This document shows positions 10,876-22,830 of a stretch of DNA of 64,000 bases, piece after piece. The translations under genes were made by a program, and so were the position numbers. The DNA is from Chrysemys picta bellii (taxonomy: Eukaryota; Chordata; Testudines; Emydidae), in NCBI RefSeq assembly GCF_011386835.1, contig NC_088796.1:65547468-65611467 (forward strand). The letters run 5' to 3'. The first letter of the stretch is position 1. Every line of letters begins with the position of its first letter. Below the pieces are notes generated by a model that had not been told where the DNA came from, did not search any database, and worked only from the letters and a program-made list of their open reading frames with translations.

Positions 10876-11557
10876 ACATGTGAACCTCACCCAGGATAAA
10901 TATTTTGTGGTGGCTAAAGACACCAAGGAACATTTTCCCATGGTGTAGGAGTCTGAACCTGCCACCATTCAGAGTTTCATATTCTCTTTAGCAGCTGTTC
11001 AGTCGAGTTCCTGGGAATGAAATTTGAGTATGTGGTTTAATTTATCTAAACCTATTCTTGCTGAACTTTCAAAGCCTAATGGGGAGTTCTTTAAACAACT
11101 GTACAAGTTTATTTGTTGGAAATGGTTGATATACTGGTACAAGTAGCATTATAACTCATTGTTTAAGGTTTTGGGGTTTTTTTTTGAGTTCTACAGATAG
11201 ATACACTACATATTACTTTTGTGAAAAAGAGTGATGAAAGTCAAGGAACATGAAGACTATACTTGGATGGAAAGTGATATATTGGTAATAAGCACCATTG
11301 GTGCTATTGAGGGAGAGCAGTGGAATACATTTCTAAAAAGTTTAAAATGGTACATTTTTTATTTCTGCATGGAGTAAACAACAATAAAGGTTAAAATGTA
11401 CATTAAGAATGGTAGCATCTGAGCATGTTTATAAAGAAAAATATCTAAAATATGTTGTTTACGTTTTTTTTAAACTGCAAAAACAAATAAATAGGAGAGT
11501 TATTGTGAATGGTACTGTGTAAAACTTTTGGAACAAATTACCAGTAGCTTAAAATTC
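10876..11557. other. AT-rich unique sequence
   Basis: No repeat family, RNA or coding signal is recognised. Confidence 0.4.
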
Positions 11558-11569
11558 TTTGTGAATGTG

Positions 11570-11661
11570 TAAAAAGCAACAGAGGGTCCTGTGGCACCTT
11601 TGAGACTAACAGAAGTATTGGGAGCATAAGCTTTCGTGGGTAAGAACCTCACTTCTTCAGA
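11570..11661 (+). mobile_element. 5'-truncated SINE (second family) with 12 bp target duplication
   Basis: The block 'gggtcctgtggcacctttgagactaacagaagtattgggagcataagctttcgtgggtaa..cctcacttcttcag' is the body of the SINE family also seen at 33838-33965 and 44304-44438. It lacks the 'ggggtagccgtgttagtct' head. Direct repeats 'tttgtgaatgtg' at 11558-11569 and 11662-11673 flank it exactly, showing retroposition. Confidence 0.8.
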
Positions 11662-11673
11662 TTTGTGAATGTG

Positions 11674-12844
11674 GTTGAACTTGGGGAAACAAAGACTGTC
11701 TTTTTTGGAAAAGGATATATCTTTAATGGACTTGAACAGGTTTAGGAGAACAGAAGCTTGATATCAGAGGCTGCCTGAGCCATAACAAAATGCATTAAAG
11801 GGCCATTTTGGAAGCTCTTCATCCTTCTAATGAAACATTTTACAAGTACACACTAGTACAGTAATTCAGAAGAAAAATGCAACAAGGTTATAAGCTACAC
11901 ATTCAGTTTTCCCTTTCAATTTGAATCAGGAAAGCTTTACGATATGCATGATTACATGGCAAGACCACACAATTTTGTAATTCTGTGTCCATTATTTCCA
12001 TAATATTATGCTCCAAATTAATACAATTATATTAAACACAATCTTGCTCCCTCAGACTAAGCCTGTGGAGCCACTGAACCTGCCCATATCCTTATGCCTG
12101 TGTAAATATTCAGCATCTGTACAACTCTGCATTACAAGAGGTTTTTTATTATTAATGATTACTAATTAGATTAATAGTTTTGACAGCGTTGCTCAATAGT
12201 GTGGATACTCAAACACATAGCTTCTCATATCTATTAGGTGTACTAATAGGCTATGTTTTCTGGCAGCAGAATAAAAATGTTAGCCTGGAGGATATAAGAA
12301 CAAATACAAAACACAACAAAACAAAACAAAAAATATGAATATGCTGTAATAATACAATCAACCCTCAGGATTTAACATTATAGTTTAATTCAGTCTTCCA
12401 ATGCCAAGGACACTTTTCTGAAAGAAGGCAGCACTATACTTTTAAAGAATATGTTTACAGGATTCTGTACCTTAATAATAGTACTCACAGCTTTAAATTC
12501 TTTAAACAGACTACCAGTAGCTCAAGGACGGGGTTCATAGGCAACTCAGATCTCTTTAGATACAAAATGATACCTCGTGTTGATCTCTTCTGTATTTTTT
12601 TGGACCATACCTACACCATTCAGGTTTCTTCAAGGTTAACAGCAGTGTTCAAGAAAGTAGCCTACTTCTGATTCACTGCAACAATATAACAAAGACTTTT
12701 TGTGTCAAATGATGCATAGATAGGAAATGAGAGCAACTGTTCTGTGTTTCTTTTATTTGCACTGAGTGGGTGTTAAGGCTTTGAATATCTATATCAATTG
12801 GCATCAACTGTATTAAATACTACAGTGAATGAGCCCCCCCCCTC
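11674..12844. other. AT-rich unique sequence
   Basis: An A-rich 'acaaaacacaacaaaac' stretch lies near 12307. Otherwise nothing is recognised. Confidence 0.4.
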
Positions 12845-13186
12845 TGCAGGAAAACCTGGTTGGTAAACTCTCTTGATGAATTAAGCAACACACAGGCCAA
12901 CCAATGAACCTTCACCACCTATGTTTATTTTTTGTCTTCTTCTTAAGCTCCAGGTACAAGACAACCATACAGCAGCAGTTATGAGAAGCCCCATTTTCTG
13001 ATCCCTGAGTTAGTGTTTTATACTACCTGGTTCTCCAGCTGCTGAGCTAATTTCCTCATTGACTACCAGCAAGTGGAAGTGTTCCCTTCTACCTTAGCCA
13101 CACCCAGTGCCCTAGCGTGTTTTAAGTGATCAGGGTGTAGGCTTCTGTAGAACCCAACTTGAAGCTGTTAACAGCACTCTGTCACA
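12845..13186 (-). mobile_element. Candidate solo LTR, compact, minus strand
   Basis: On the minus strand the 342 bp block starts 'tgtgacagagtgctgttaac' and ends '...ttttcctgca', giving TG...CA ends. It has a TATA box (gtataaaac, complement of about 13015-13023), a polyadenylation signal AATAAA (complement of 12924-12929) about 90 bp downstream, and a CCAAT-like 'cattggttgg' after it. This order fits U3-R-U5. No matching 4-6 bp target duplication was found beside the C-rich left flank, so the ends need checking. Confidence 0.5.
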
Positions 13187-14194
13187 ACCACCTAAAATCC
13201 AAAAGATTTTGGTTTGTAGTACCCAGTACTTGTTTATAATTGCAAGCATTAGAGGTAGTGTCTACTAAAAAAAACACCAAACTATTATATTAGGCAACTG
13301 CTGGTTTTTAATTGCTAATTTTCAGCCAGAGTGGAGTTCAAACCTATGAATTTATAGCAACAATTTTTTTAAAGAGTTGGCACTTTAAAGGTACAGTATT
13401 GAAAGATTAACAGTGAATAATGGCACAGCCTGCACATTAAACCACCAGCTTGTGCAGCAAATGTTACAGACAATCTGCAACCTGAAATATTAATATCTTA
13501 GTACTTTAGAGATTACATTAATTACAGTCACTCTAAGAATGCAATAATTAGACTGTTTTACAGTAGCCACTAAGGTCAGTTTATACAAGTAATTATTCAC
13601 CTGCTACAAAGCTTCATGAATACATTAAATGACCACCAAGCTATATTTTCTGTTCTAAGTTGTGTTGTTTTGAAAGAAAAGCAATAGGAATGGTAGGCCT
13701 GTGACACAATGATGTTCCACTGCTGCAAAGTCAGGGATGTTCTTGTATAGAATTTTATCAGGATGCAATATACAGACATGAATACTAATGAGTCTTCTTC
13801 GTGGCTATAAAGTCAATCCTGTCTGTTACCACAAAAAGCTGCTGTGCTAACATGAACATTACTGGAATGCATCCAGAGTTAGACCAAACACATTTTGTAA
13901 GTTGAAAGGTACTTCCAAATGTGAAATAAAAATTGTGAGGAAAAACTTGACTGTGCATTCAACTAGCAGAGGAAGTTAACCAACTAGCTGGTTTACAATG
14001 GTGAAAGACAGAAAAGGAAGTAAATAAGGCATAATCAAGTAGGTTTGTGACTCTTAAAGGTAAAGAGAAGGATCAATCAATGCTAGACAAATGGAAAGGA
14101 CAATAACAGTAAAACAAAAATGACTTTATTTGCAAGCTTCTGAAGCTTATTGCTGCAGCTTGGTGAATACTGCAAAACATCTCCCTATTCCATT
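13187..14194. other. AT-rich unique sequence
   Basis: No repeat or coding feature is recognised. A small open frame at 13597-13779 has no protein-like character. Confidence 0.4.
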
Positions 14195-14345
14195 TCCCAT
14201 CAGTGTAAATGGAGTACAATCTGAAGCTAAAATAGGAAAAGAACAAGTTAAGGATTACTTAGACAAGTTTGATGACAAGTTTAGGCAAGTCTAAAGGAAA
14301 AGAAAGTTCAGCAGAGTTGGCAGGTTTTTAAACAGACATTATTTG
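14195..14345 (+). mobile_element. CR1 fragment with two segments in reversed order
   Basis: 14195-14272 ('cagtgtaaatggagtacaat' through 'gacaagtttgatga') matches 15640-15715. 14283-14343 ('aagtctaaaggaaaagaaag' through 'taaacagacattatt') matches 15210-15270. In the full CR1 the second segment lies upstream of the first, so here the order is permuted. Confidence 0.75.
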
Positions 14346-15184
14346 GCTGGGTGTGTTCCCCTTTTGTATTCACAGAAAGCAAAAATCCTAGGAAATGAAT
14401 TTGCTCACAGGAATGTACCCAGAAATGATATTAAGTCAAATCTTGCAAAAGATTTGAACAAATCATCATTAGAGTTTGTATTAATCAGTATTTGCAAGGG
14501 AAACTTACCTCTAAGAGTTGTGTTTGCCTAGTCAGGGAATAGAAACATACGGGATTACCTATTCATTGAACCAGAACATCACAGATTTCAAATACTGGCA
14601 GCTGTAACTGTTGGAACTGTCATGTGTGAGGAGGAAAAAATGCAAACAGCTGAAGCAATTAACCAATCCTCTCAGAGGCTGCTGGAAGTAGGAGGGTTCT
14701 GAAGTTTATATAGCCCCATTCCAGGGAGAGAAGGAAAGGTAACACCCAAGGGTGTGGGGATGCCAAGGAGAAAAGCAGCTCTAGAAAAGGGCAGGAGGAA
14801 GAGAGGCAATAACCTATGGAAAATTACACTGATTTTAGTGACAGGAGGACACTGGGTTGCTTCCCTTGAAAATGTTGGATTTGGTTGAGAGCACTGATTG
14901 AGAAAGATCTGGAGAGTCAGAGTTGCCTGAGAAGGGACTTTGAAGTGAACCCAGGGTTTGGATCTAAAGTCCAGTATCTCTGGGAGACTTTCTAGATGGC
15001 TTTCAAAGTCTTTCTGGAGTACAAGTCCTGAATATCAGGGAGAGGAATTAGAGACACAGGCCATACCTGCAAGTGCACTGTTGGATGCTGGAGCTCACCC
15101 TTGTCTTGTTGACAATGTCAGAAACCAAACAACACTTTAGGGAAAGCCCATCTTTGACAAGGAACTTGGAAGGGGCCTGGCCTA
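14346..15184 (+). mobile_element. Possible LTR-like block between two CR1 pieces
   Basis: The block separates two CR1 fragments of the same subfamily. It holds a CCAAT-like 'taaccaatcc' (14660), a TATA-like 'gtttatatagcc' (14704) and purine-rich sequence downstream, an order reminiscent of an LTR. I see no TG...CA boundaries or target duplication. Short frames within (for example 14958-15140) are not recognised. Confidence 0.3.
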
Positions 15185-15345
15185 ATGCAGAGACCTAGGT
15201 ACGAACAAGCAAGTCTAAAGGAAAAAAAAGTTCAGCAGAGTTGTCAGGTTTTTAAACAGACAATATTAAGGGCTCAAGAGCAAACTATTCCAATGCACAG
15301 GAAAGATAGGAAGTATGGTAAGAGACCACTTACATATATATATAT

Positions 15346-15425
15346 TTGCCTGGGCCTTTCTAATTTTGTCCCTACGTGCTTGTGGGTTATATAATGTAGG
15401 GACAAAATTAGAAAGGCCAAGGCAA
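15346..15425. repeat. Near-perfect 30 bp inverted repeat inside CR1
   Basis: The left arm 15346-15375 and right arm 15396-15425 are reverse complements with one mismatch, separated by a 20 nt loop. The right arm ('gggacaaaattagaaaggcc') is ordinary CR1 sequence. The left arm replaces the CR1 sequence expected between 'gagaccac' and 'gggacaaaatt'. A short (TA)n run precedes it. Confidence 0.85.
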
Positions 15426-15583
15426 AAAAATGAGATTAAACTAGCTAGGGACATAAAAGGTAAGAAGAAAGCATTTTATAAATACACAAGAAGCAAGAAG
15501 AAGACCAAGAAAGGGTAGGCTAATTACTCAATGAGGAGGGAAAGACAATAATTGAAAACACAGCAAAGTCTGGCCTTTTTTGT

Positions 15584-16608
15584 TTGTGTCTAACCAGAAG
15601 AGTTATAAGTAATTGGACAACTAACATAGTCAACATCAGTGTAAATGGAGTAGAATCTGAAGCTAAAATAGGAAAAGAACAAGTGAAGAATTACTTAGAC
15701 AAGTTTGATGTCTTCAAGTCAGCAGGATCTGATGAAATACTAGAGGAACTGGCTGATGATAACTCTGAGCCATTAGCAATTATATTTCAGAGCACTTGCA
15801 GGATGGGGAGATACTTGAGGACTAGAAAAGGCAAATATAGTTTACTTATCTATAAAAGGGGGAATTATAACAACCCAGGGGATTATAGACCAGTCATCTT
15901 AACTTCAGTACCCGGAAAGATAATAGAGCAAATAATCAAACAACCAGTTTGTAAGCACCTAGAAGAAAATAAGGTAAAAAGTAACAGTCAATGTGGATTT
16001 GTCAAGAACAACCATGTCTAACCAACTTAATATCCTTCTTTGACAAGATAACAAGCCTTGTGGATAGGGGTGAAGCAGTAGATATGATATATCCCAATTT
16101 TAGTAAGGCTTTTGATACTGTCTCACCTGATCATCTCATAAACAAACTAGAGAAATATAGCCTAGATGAACCTACTATAATGTGGATACATAACTGGTTA
16201 GAAAACCATACTCAGAGAGTAGTAATCACTGGTTCACAATTGAACAGGAAGAGCAGATTGAGTGGGGTCCCACAAGGATCTGTCCTAGCTCTGATTCTGT
16301 TCAATATCTTCATAAATTATTTGGGTAATGGCATAGAGAGTACACTTATAAGGTTTGCAGATGACACCAAACTGGGAAGGGTTGCAAATGCTTCGGAGGA
16401 CAGGTTTAGAATTCAAAATAATCTTGACAAACTGGAGAAATGGTCTGAAATAAATAGGATGAAATTCAATAAGGACAAATGCAAAGTATATTTAGGAAAG
16501 AATAACCAGTTGCATAAATACAAAATGGGAAATGCCTGTCTAGGAAAGAGTACTGCAGAAAAGGATTTGGAGGTTATAGTGGATCACAAGCTAAATGTGA
16601 GTCAATAA
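15584..16608 (+). pseudogene. CR1 ORF2 reverse transcriptase, frameshifted remnant
   Basis: Two overlapping frames (15584-16021 and 15991-16608, different phases) carry consecutive parts of a CR1 reverse transcriptase. The first has the N-terminal fingers region ('NNPGDYRPVILTSVPGKIIEQII', with the usual DYRP motif). The second has motif A 'NFSKAFDTVSPDHL', motif B 'SGVPQGSVL', and motif C 'RFADDTKL' with both catalytic aspartates, then the thumb region ending in 'KDKCKVYLGK'. A frameshift between 15991 and 16021 separates the halves and a stop follows at 16606-16608, whereas an intact CR1 ORF2 also has an N-terminal endonuclease and is about 900 residues or more. The copy is dead but less decayed than that at 8141-9711. 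Confidence 0.85.
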
Positions 16609-17162
16609 TATACTACTGTTGCCAAAAACACCACAAAACAAACAAACAAAAAAACATCATTCTGGGCTGTATTAGCAGGAGTGTTGTAAGTCATACACGA
16701 GAAATAAATCTTCCACTCTACCCAGATAAGGCCTCAACTGGAATTTTGTGTGCAGTTCCGGGCATAACACTTTGGGAAAGATGTGGACATATTGGAAAAA
16801 GCCTAGAGGAGAGAAAAATGATTAAAGGTCTAGAAAACATGACCTCTGAGGAAAGAGTGGAAAAAACTGTGTTGTTCAGCCTGAAGAAAAGAAAACTGAG
16901 GGGGGACATGATAGCAGTTTTCCAGTACATAAAATGCTGTTACAAGGGGAGGCAAAAAATTGTTCTCCCTAACCAGTGAGGATAAAACAAGAAGTAATGG
17001 GCTTAAATTGCACCAAGGGAGATTTAGGCTAGACATTTGGAAAAACTTCCGAACTATAAGATAGTTAAGCACTAGAACAAATTACTCAGGGAGGTTGTGG
17101 AATCTCCATCATTGAAGGTTTCTAAGAACAGGTTAGAAAAACACCTGTCAGGGATGGTTTAG

Positions 17163-17335
17163 ATCAGTGGTTCTCAAAGCCGGTCCGCCGCTTGTTCAGG
17201 GAAAGCCCCTGGCGGGCCAAGCCGGTTTGTTTACCTGCCGCGTCCGCAGGTTCAGTTGATCGCGGCTCCCATTGGCTGCAGTTCGCCGCTCCAGGCCAAT
17301 GGGGGTGGCGAGAAGTGGCGGCCAGTACATCCCTG
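17163..17335. mobile_element. Truncated hAT-like element ('cagtggttctcaaa' end)
   Basis: It starts 'gatcagtggttctcaaagcc', a hAT-type terminus, and continues GC-rich ('ggtccgccgcttgttcaggg', 'cgcgtccgcagg', 'gatcgcggctcccattgg'). The opposite inverted end is missing; sequence resembling the element is lost by about 17335. It abuts the CR1 3' end directly. Confidence 0.6.
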
Positions 17336-19035
17336 CATCTCTCTCCCACCTGAGGTTTTACATGCTGCACAGTCCCCTGCTTACACTGTAAGATCCTTGG
17401 CAAGTTACACTGCCTAAACAGGTCTGCTTTGCTTTCTCTCCAGAGGCTATAAACAGTGTAATTGCCCACCATTTCTAAGCAAGCACATTTATTCTTAAGG
17501 TGAAAACATTACAGAAAAAAAAAAACATTAAAACAATAAAAGAACCTGCATATATGCTAATAAGCTAACCATAAATCACTCCCCCCACAACTCCAACAAG
17601 TGCCATGCTAGGAGTCAGTCCTTCAAACCCCTCACCCAAGTTTTTATGTGGTTACAAGTTCATAATGCCTTTTGCTCAGAACAAGAACCCCCATGAAAAG
17701 GCCAAGTCCTTCCAACTCTTCCCAGGAAGGATCGGTGCCTCCATTTGCTGCATCAGAAAGAAGGCCTTAAGTCAGTTTAAACTCAGGCTGCTTACTCAAA
17801 CATTCTTTCTTGCCTGTTGTTCTCTAGAAATTCCAGGTTGAACCAGTATATGCAAGTCTCTCCATGTGGAGGTACCCCTCAGGAAGTTATGCTTTGGGGA
17901 CAACCCAGACCAGTAAGAGGTTGTGTCACTGCTTGTTGTGTAATTCTTTGTGCCTTAAAATGTTCTGCTGCTGTAGCGTCCTGTCTGGATGCTCCCAACC
18001 GGCATACAAGCTCGTACTGTGTGTCTCTGTGTTAAGCAGCCCTGATTCAGCCACTTACAACACAGCCACACTCACATTTCCACCCACTGAGGTTACTAAT
18101 AGCCAAGTGACTCCAAAACCCTGCCCCCCAAAACTATCTGTCCTGAAATGTCCAGCCCTCTCCTGGAACATTTAGAGAAGTAATAAGGTCTGCTGTGCAC
18201 TTAAAGAGACAAAAACACACACTTTGTTGCTTTAACTGGTGTAATAGTCACTTCAACTCAGATATAGCATAGGGTTGGTTTAGATTAAAAGTAAAACAGG
18301 TTTATGAACAAAAACCTATAGGATTTTAAGTGAATTCAAGTGCAAGGGTTAAAGTCAGATATGGTTTCAAGCAAATAAAAGTGAAAACACTTTCTAGTGA
18401 CTAAGCCTTAACAAAACTACACTCTTGGTTCCAGTTAAGAATGCTACAACACTTGCGTCCAGCAAGGTGGCGGACCACCCCATTGGTCATGATCTCTGAC
18501 AAAGTCCAAAGTGCTTGGTTCCGTTGTCTTCTTAGGCTAAAGATAACTTGGAGTTCTTTGTCCCATCTTTTTATAATCTAATCAACTTTTGAACTGTCTC
18601 TTTCTCAAAGTCCAGTGCCCCTGCCATGAGTAAAGGAATCCGATGAAAGTTCCCCACCAGTTTCTTTCCCGCTGGTGCTTTCTACAATGTAAATAGAACT
18701 GTCCCTGCAGCCTCTGATATGCCAATGAATGGCCATTTGACTGTGATTGCCAATTGTCTGTGACTGCACCTAGAGGGAGGCATTGGCCTTTCCTTTTACT
18801 GGAAAAAACTATTTACTACTTCTAATACTTGTCTGGTTCAAACACATTTTAATCCTATATTTCCTGCACATCTGTACAGTCCTATGGACATTTACTGTAC
18901 ATATACTACATAAGAATATTAATGATTAATTTGTCACCTCCAAATACAGGCATTCCTATTCCATTCAAAAGTGCAATGGTCTAAATGATAATGTGAATTA
19001 CACATATAGTCATTTTATGACAGAGTACAGTAAAC
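17336..19035 (-). mobile_element. LTR-like retroelement sequence (one or two LTRs, minus strand)
   Basis: The centre of the right half ('gtaaaacaggtttatgaac' at about 18290-18310, then 'gattttaagtgaattcaag') parallels the LTR at 38578-39688 ('ataaaacagatttattaac' then 'gattttaagtgattgtaag'). A minus-strand TATA-like box lies at about 18570 (complement of 'tttttataatc'). The left half has a similar A-rich polyadenylation-like zone near 17490. Clear TG...CA ends were not found, so the subdivision is open. Short frames at 17605-18175 are not recognised. Confidence 0.35.
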
Positions 19036-20695
19036 GTACATTACACATTGTAGAGAACAGTGTGCAGATTTTACCCCATTCATTATTTGTACTGATGGTT
19101 AATCTTCATAGCTGTGTAGGCTCTATCCAAAGAAGCACTTGAAAATTTGAATGCTCTTGGAAAAGAAATACTGCTCCAACAGAATTAGTATGAATTCAAA
19201 GACCACAGATCATCGAGACAACAGATAAACTGTCCGTATGACCAACCTCAGTGTTTCATTGCTGTGTGGCTACCGTTCTTTAATTATGTTAATCAAAACA
19301 TTGTTAATTTAGGTTGTCCTTATGATCATTTATCTGTTCCTGTTGATTGACTTTTTATGTATTAGGGAAAATTGCTAGCATGATCTGTAGTTGGTCTATT
19401 TAATAAATACAGAAGTATCACAGTGATCAGATGGGTGCAGGGCTGGGACATGTAGATTCTCTTGTTCTTCTCCCACGGAGGGTGTCTGAAACAGATTTGG
19501 ATGCCACTTCTACTGCTCCTTGGCTTGGTGAGCAAGAATTCCTTCCCTCTTTTCTGTGTGAAATTGGAACCTGGAGGCCTGCTACATGGTACAATGAAAG
19601 AATACTACATGCACTGGCTCACACAGAGGGAGAATTCTCAAAATAGCATTGTTTATTTTATATATTGGATCCTTTTGGGTTATATTATTCATCAATTTCC
19701 ACATGAAAATAAGTGTTTAATTATGGAACACATGATTGTCATAAATACACAAAATGATTATTAATCTCACTTTAGCCTATAGTTACACAAATAATTGTAG
19801 AGTAAGTTTTCTGTTTTACAAATATGCAATTAAATCTTTACAGATAATGTATGCACATATCTGTAATATATTCACAATAAATATCAAAACAAAACTACAG
19901 TTAATGAATGTTCATACCATAATCATTATATTTGATTTATTTAATATACACTTAAATGAATGCAATTGCATATTCTTCACACAGATTAACTCCTGCTTCT
20001 ATATGCCTCCTAACAGGCAATCTTCAAAATGAAAGAATCCAGATACACTGCAAGAAATGGAGGAGTTGAGTATCATACACTTCATAGAGGTGAAATGACG
20101 TGCTAATCACTTTGTCACTTACTGATGGCTAGGCCATATTTGATCTTAATCATGTGGGCCTTATAAAAGCAATTTTATTTTTTCAGAACTAACTCATTGT
20201 TACAGAGATTCTGATTGACAAAAATTCAACAAAATATGTCTTTCATTTGCATTTACTAAATCTCCTTTTCTAGACTTGAAACATTCAACATGATGTGTAT
20301 TACCGGAGCTAAAATGCCGTTCACTGAAAGCTGAGACACTTCTCAGGTACAAAGGAAACTTATTTTCAGGCTGCCTTGAGTCCAGAATGAAAGTTGTATT
20401 AAAAATGATGGGGGGGGGGGGCTAGCTTGCTTACTTCTATACTAAAAATCATCCTATTTTGTTAAAACAAAAAAACAACAAAATAGATCTGAACCTTACT
20501 CCCTGCCTCTGCTAGTATTTCTAAGGCAATCTTTTTCAGCTATCTTGGATACCTTGCAGAGTGAAATGATTGTGCCTTATAAATTATTGCATCTAAGATT
20601 CAACATGCACAAAAATTTGGCAACACTTTATTTTAGAAACCATATACAGGACTGAAAGTCATGTATGCATGTATATTCATACAATTATTGATCCC
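19036..20695. other. AT-rich unique sequence
   Basis: There is a run of 12 G at 20410-20421. Overlapping plus-strand frames of 71 and 100 codons at 19431-19764 are not recognised and overlap each other, which argues against coding. Confidence 0.35.
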
Positions 20696-20790
20696 TGCAT
20701 GACATTGGGCTAAATTCCCAGCTGGTGCAAGTAGTACATTGACTTCACCACTTGAATGGAGCTGAGTTACATTACATCATCAGAGTATAG
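20696..20790. repeat. Palindromic MITE fragment ('cattgaagtcaatgg' class)
   Basis: 'gggctaaattcccagctggtg' followed by 'cattgacttcaccacttgaatggagctgagttacat' has the fold-back layout of this class, with arms decayed. Confidence 0.45.
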
Positions 20791-22677
20791 TGAATATATT
20801 AGCAAATTTAACAGTAATAGCATCTGGAAAGTTCCTTTTCTCAAATGTGCTAGATAGTACAAGTACTGCAATTTTCCCTGTTTAACAAAGGGGAAATTGA
20901 AGTTTCAAGTCCAAATTCTATGGGTGTGGATGTGTGTGTGTGCACATGTTAAAACATGCTTACAACTTCCATAGAAACTTAAAGAGATTAGCTGTATCCA
21001 GGGTAGAATTTACCTCCATGGCATTTAAATTCTAGAAACAGAAACAGCACAGGCAATCTAGGCACTAGATCCTCAGCAGCTGCTGTGATATAGTTGGTGA
21101 AAGGAGGACAAAGGTGGTTAGCAATAATTTTTGTGACTTCCTGATCCTTGGGACCTAGTGTGAGACTGAGATAGAGCAGAGATGAGGCTGCTCATCTCAG
21201 AGTTACCATTGGCTGCCCAGGAGAGGCCCAAAGGGATGATCTGGCAGTCAAGAATTGCCAGAATATTGATGTGCTCCCTTCCCCTCAGGAATGAGCCCTG
21301 GCAGAAGCCAGAGCAACACAAAGCAAGCAGAATAGTTCTCATGATCTGGCTACATAATAGTAATTTATTCTTAGTTAAACTTTTGTTCATCTTTTATTCT
21401 GTTCCTTTTACACTAAATTGTAGGCTAATCATAATCTTTTTAGTGACTCAAGCCCCAAGGAATTCCACTGACTTCAGTAACAGGGTTGCGCAGGTTGTAT
21501 ATCAGCACAGAATTCAGCCATCTATTTTTTAACAAGTTTGTAATTTTAAACCAGCTAAATTAAAGACACACCCTTTGCCATGTGTAGAAGAAACACTCAC
21601 AGTATTTTGAATATTTTGTTGTTTTTCTTTGAAATGTAATGCAATCAATGATCCCCTATTTTAGCCACAATCCCATCCTTCTCAAAGTCCTAACGATTGT
21701 ACTAAGTCTAAGGAAATTTAAAAAAAAATCTTTAAAATTAAAAATTAATAATTCCTCCTGATTCCCATACCACTCAGCCTCTATCTTCCTCACCTCACCT
21801 GCCATTCAGACCAAGGTTCTGTCTTTTTTTAATCCTTCTCTTCTCTAGTAAAGTGTATCATAAGGTACCGCTGGTCCACCTGTGTGACTTGACAGGGATC
21901 AATGGAATCACTTTAAGTTACTTCCAGTTATTCCTTCCAAATAGATCCCAAAGATTGAGATACACAGATAGTCCTCCTCCATGAGAACTGTCATACAGGA
22001 CTCCCTCGAGGCTCAGTCTTATCTCCTCCTCTGCACAACATTTAAGTCAGACCATGGGGAGAAACTGTGAAGTGAACTATGGCCGTCAGTATGCCAATGA
22101 CATGTATTTACGTGTTTCCTTCACATTAGAAGAAGATAACTGCCACCCAACTGCCCCGTCCCTCTCTCTGATTTTTGACAAATTGTCTTGGTATTCCATT
22201 CGTAAAAGTAAATTACTCTAATTGGTTACAAGTAATTTCATCAGAATTGTTTGTTACGGTCATTTATACGGTATATATTTCAACATGTCCATTGTTAATG
22301 TGTAGTTACTGCACTTGTAAAACTTCTGATATATATATTAACTTTGTTAGGATTTTATAACTATGCCATTCATTTTTATTCTTCATTTCTTTGTAATTAG
22401 CATAGGAAAAACTACAGCTGGCACAGTAACACAGTACACGGATATACAATTCTTCTAATCCCAGCAGAACTCCAGTAAAATCTGAGTGATGGAATCCAAC
22501 AATAAACCTTTCAGAGTCACCATCTGGTTCTCAACAACCCTCATTGACCCTCCTTCAAGGTGGTTTCGTTGGGATTGTTGTAATTAAATAGACAAGTGTA
22601 GTCCCAATATATGTCAGACAAAATGCTGATGGTTTCCAGTCCTTTCTCTGTGCACACATTAGCTTTTCAGAGACAAA
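20791..22677. other. Unique sequence
   Basis: Nothing is recognised with confidence. Near 21440-21515 'gccccaaggaattccactgacttcagtaac' followed by 'cagaattcagcc' resembles another palindromic MITE scrap. Frames open on both strands at 21118-21532 are not recognised. Confidence 0.35.
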
Positions 22678-22830
22678 GGGCTCGATTCTCATTTATGCTA
22701 AGGTTTATTTTGCTTTATTTTGCTAAGGTTTATTTTCTGCTAAGGCCTCAAAGGGACCTCAACGTGGGCTTAAAATTACATTTGAACTCACGTTAAGACT
22801 CCTTTATACTACTAGAGCAATGTAAAGGGT
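22678..22830. repeat. Palindromic MITE fragment with internal duplication
   Basis: It opens 'gggctcgattctcatttatgc' and contains 'gctaaggtttattttgcttt' repeated imperfectly, followed by 'actcctttatactactagagcaatgtaaaggg', a pattern seen in amniote fold-back elements. Confidence 0.4.

Larger units (their letters stand above)
15185..17162 (+). mobile_element. CR1 LINE, 5'-truncated, sense strand
   Basis: The element reads from the linker upstream of the reverse transcriptase ('agcaagtctaaaggaaaa') through the RT domain to the C-terminal and 3' block ('ggcctcaactggaattttgt', 'ttctaagaacaggttag'). It ends at 'gggatggttta', just short of the usual terminal repeat, where a hAT-like end begins. The 5' truncation is typical of CR1. 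An inverted duplication sits at 15346-15425. Confidence 0.9.

Noticed and set aside
15346..15425. A transcription terminator or regulatory hairpin
   Set aside because: The stem is an inverted duplication of CR1 sequence in a vertebrate repeat and has no gene next to it.
19431..19764. Overlapping frames of 71 and 100 codons
   Set aside because: The two frames overlap on the same strand, neither is recognised, and no splice or promoter context supports either.
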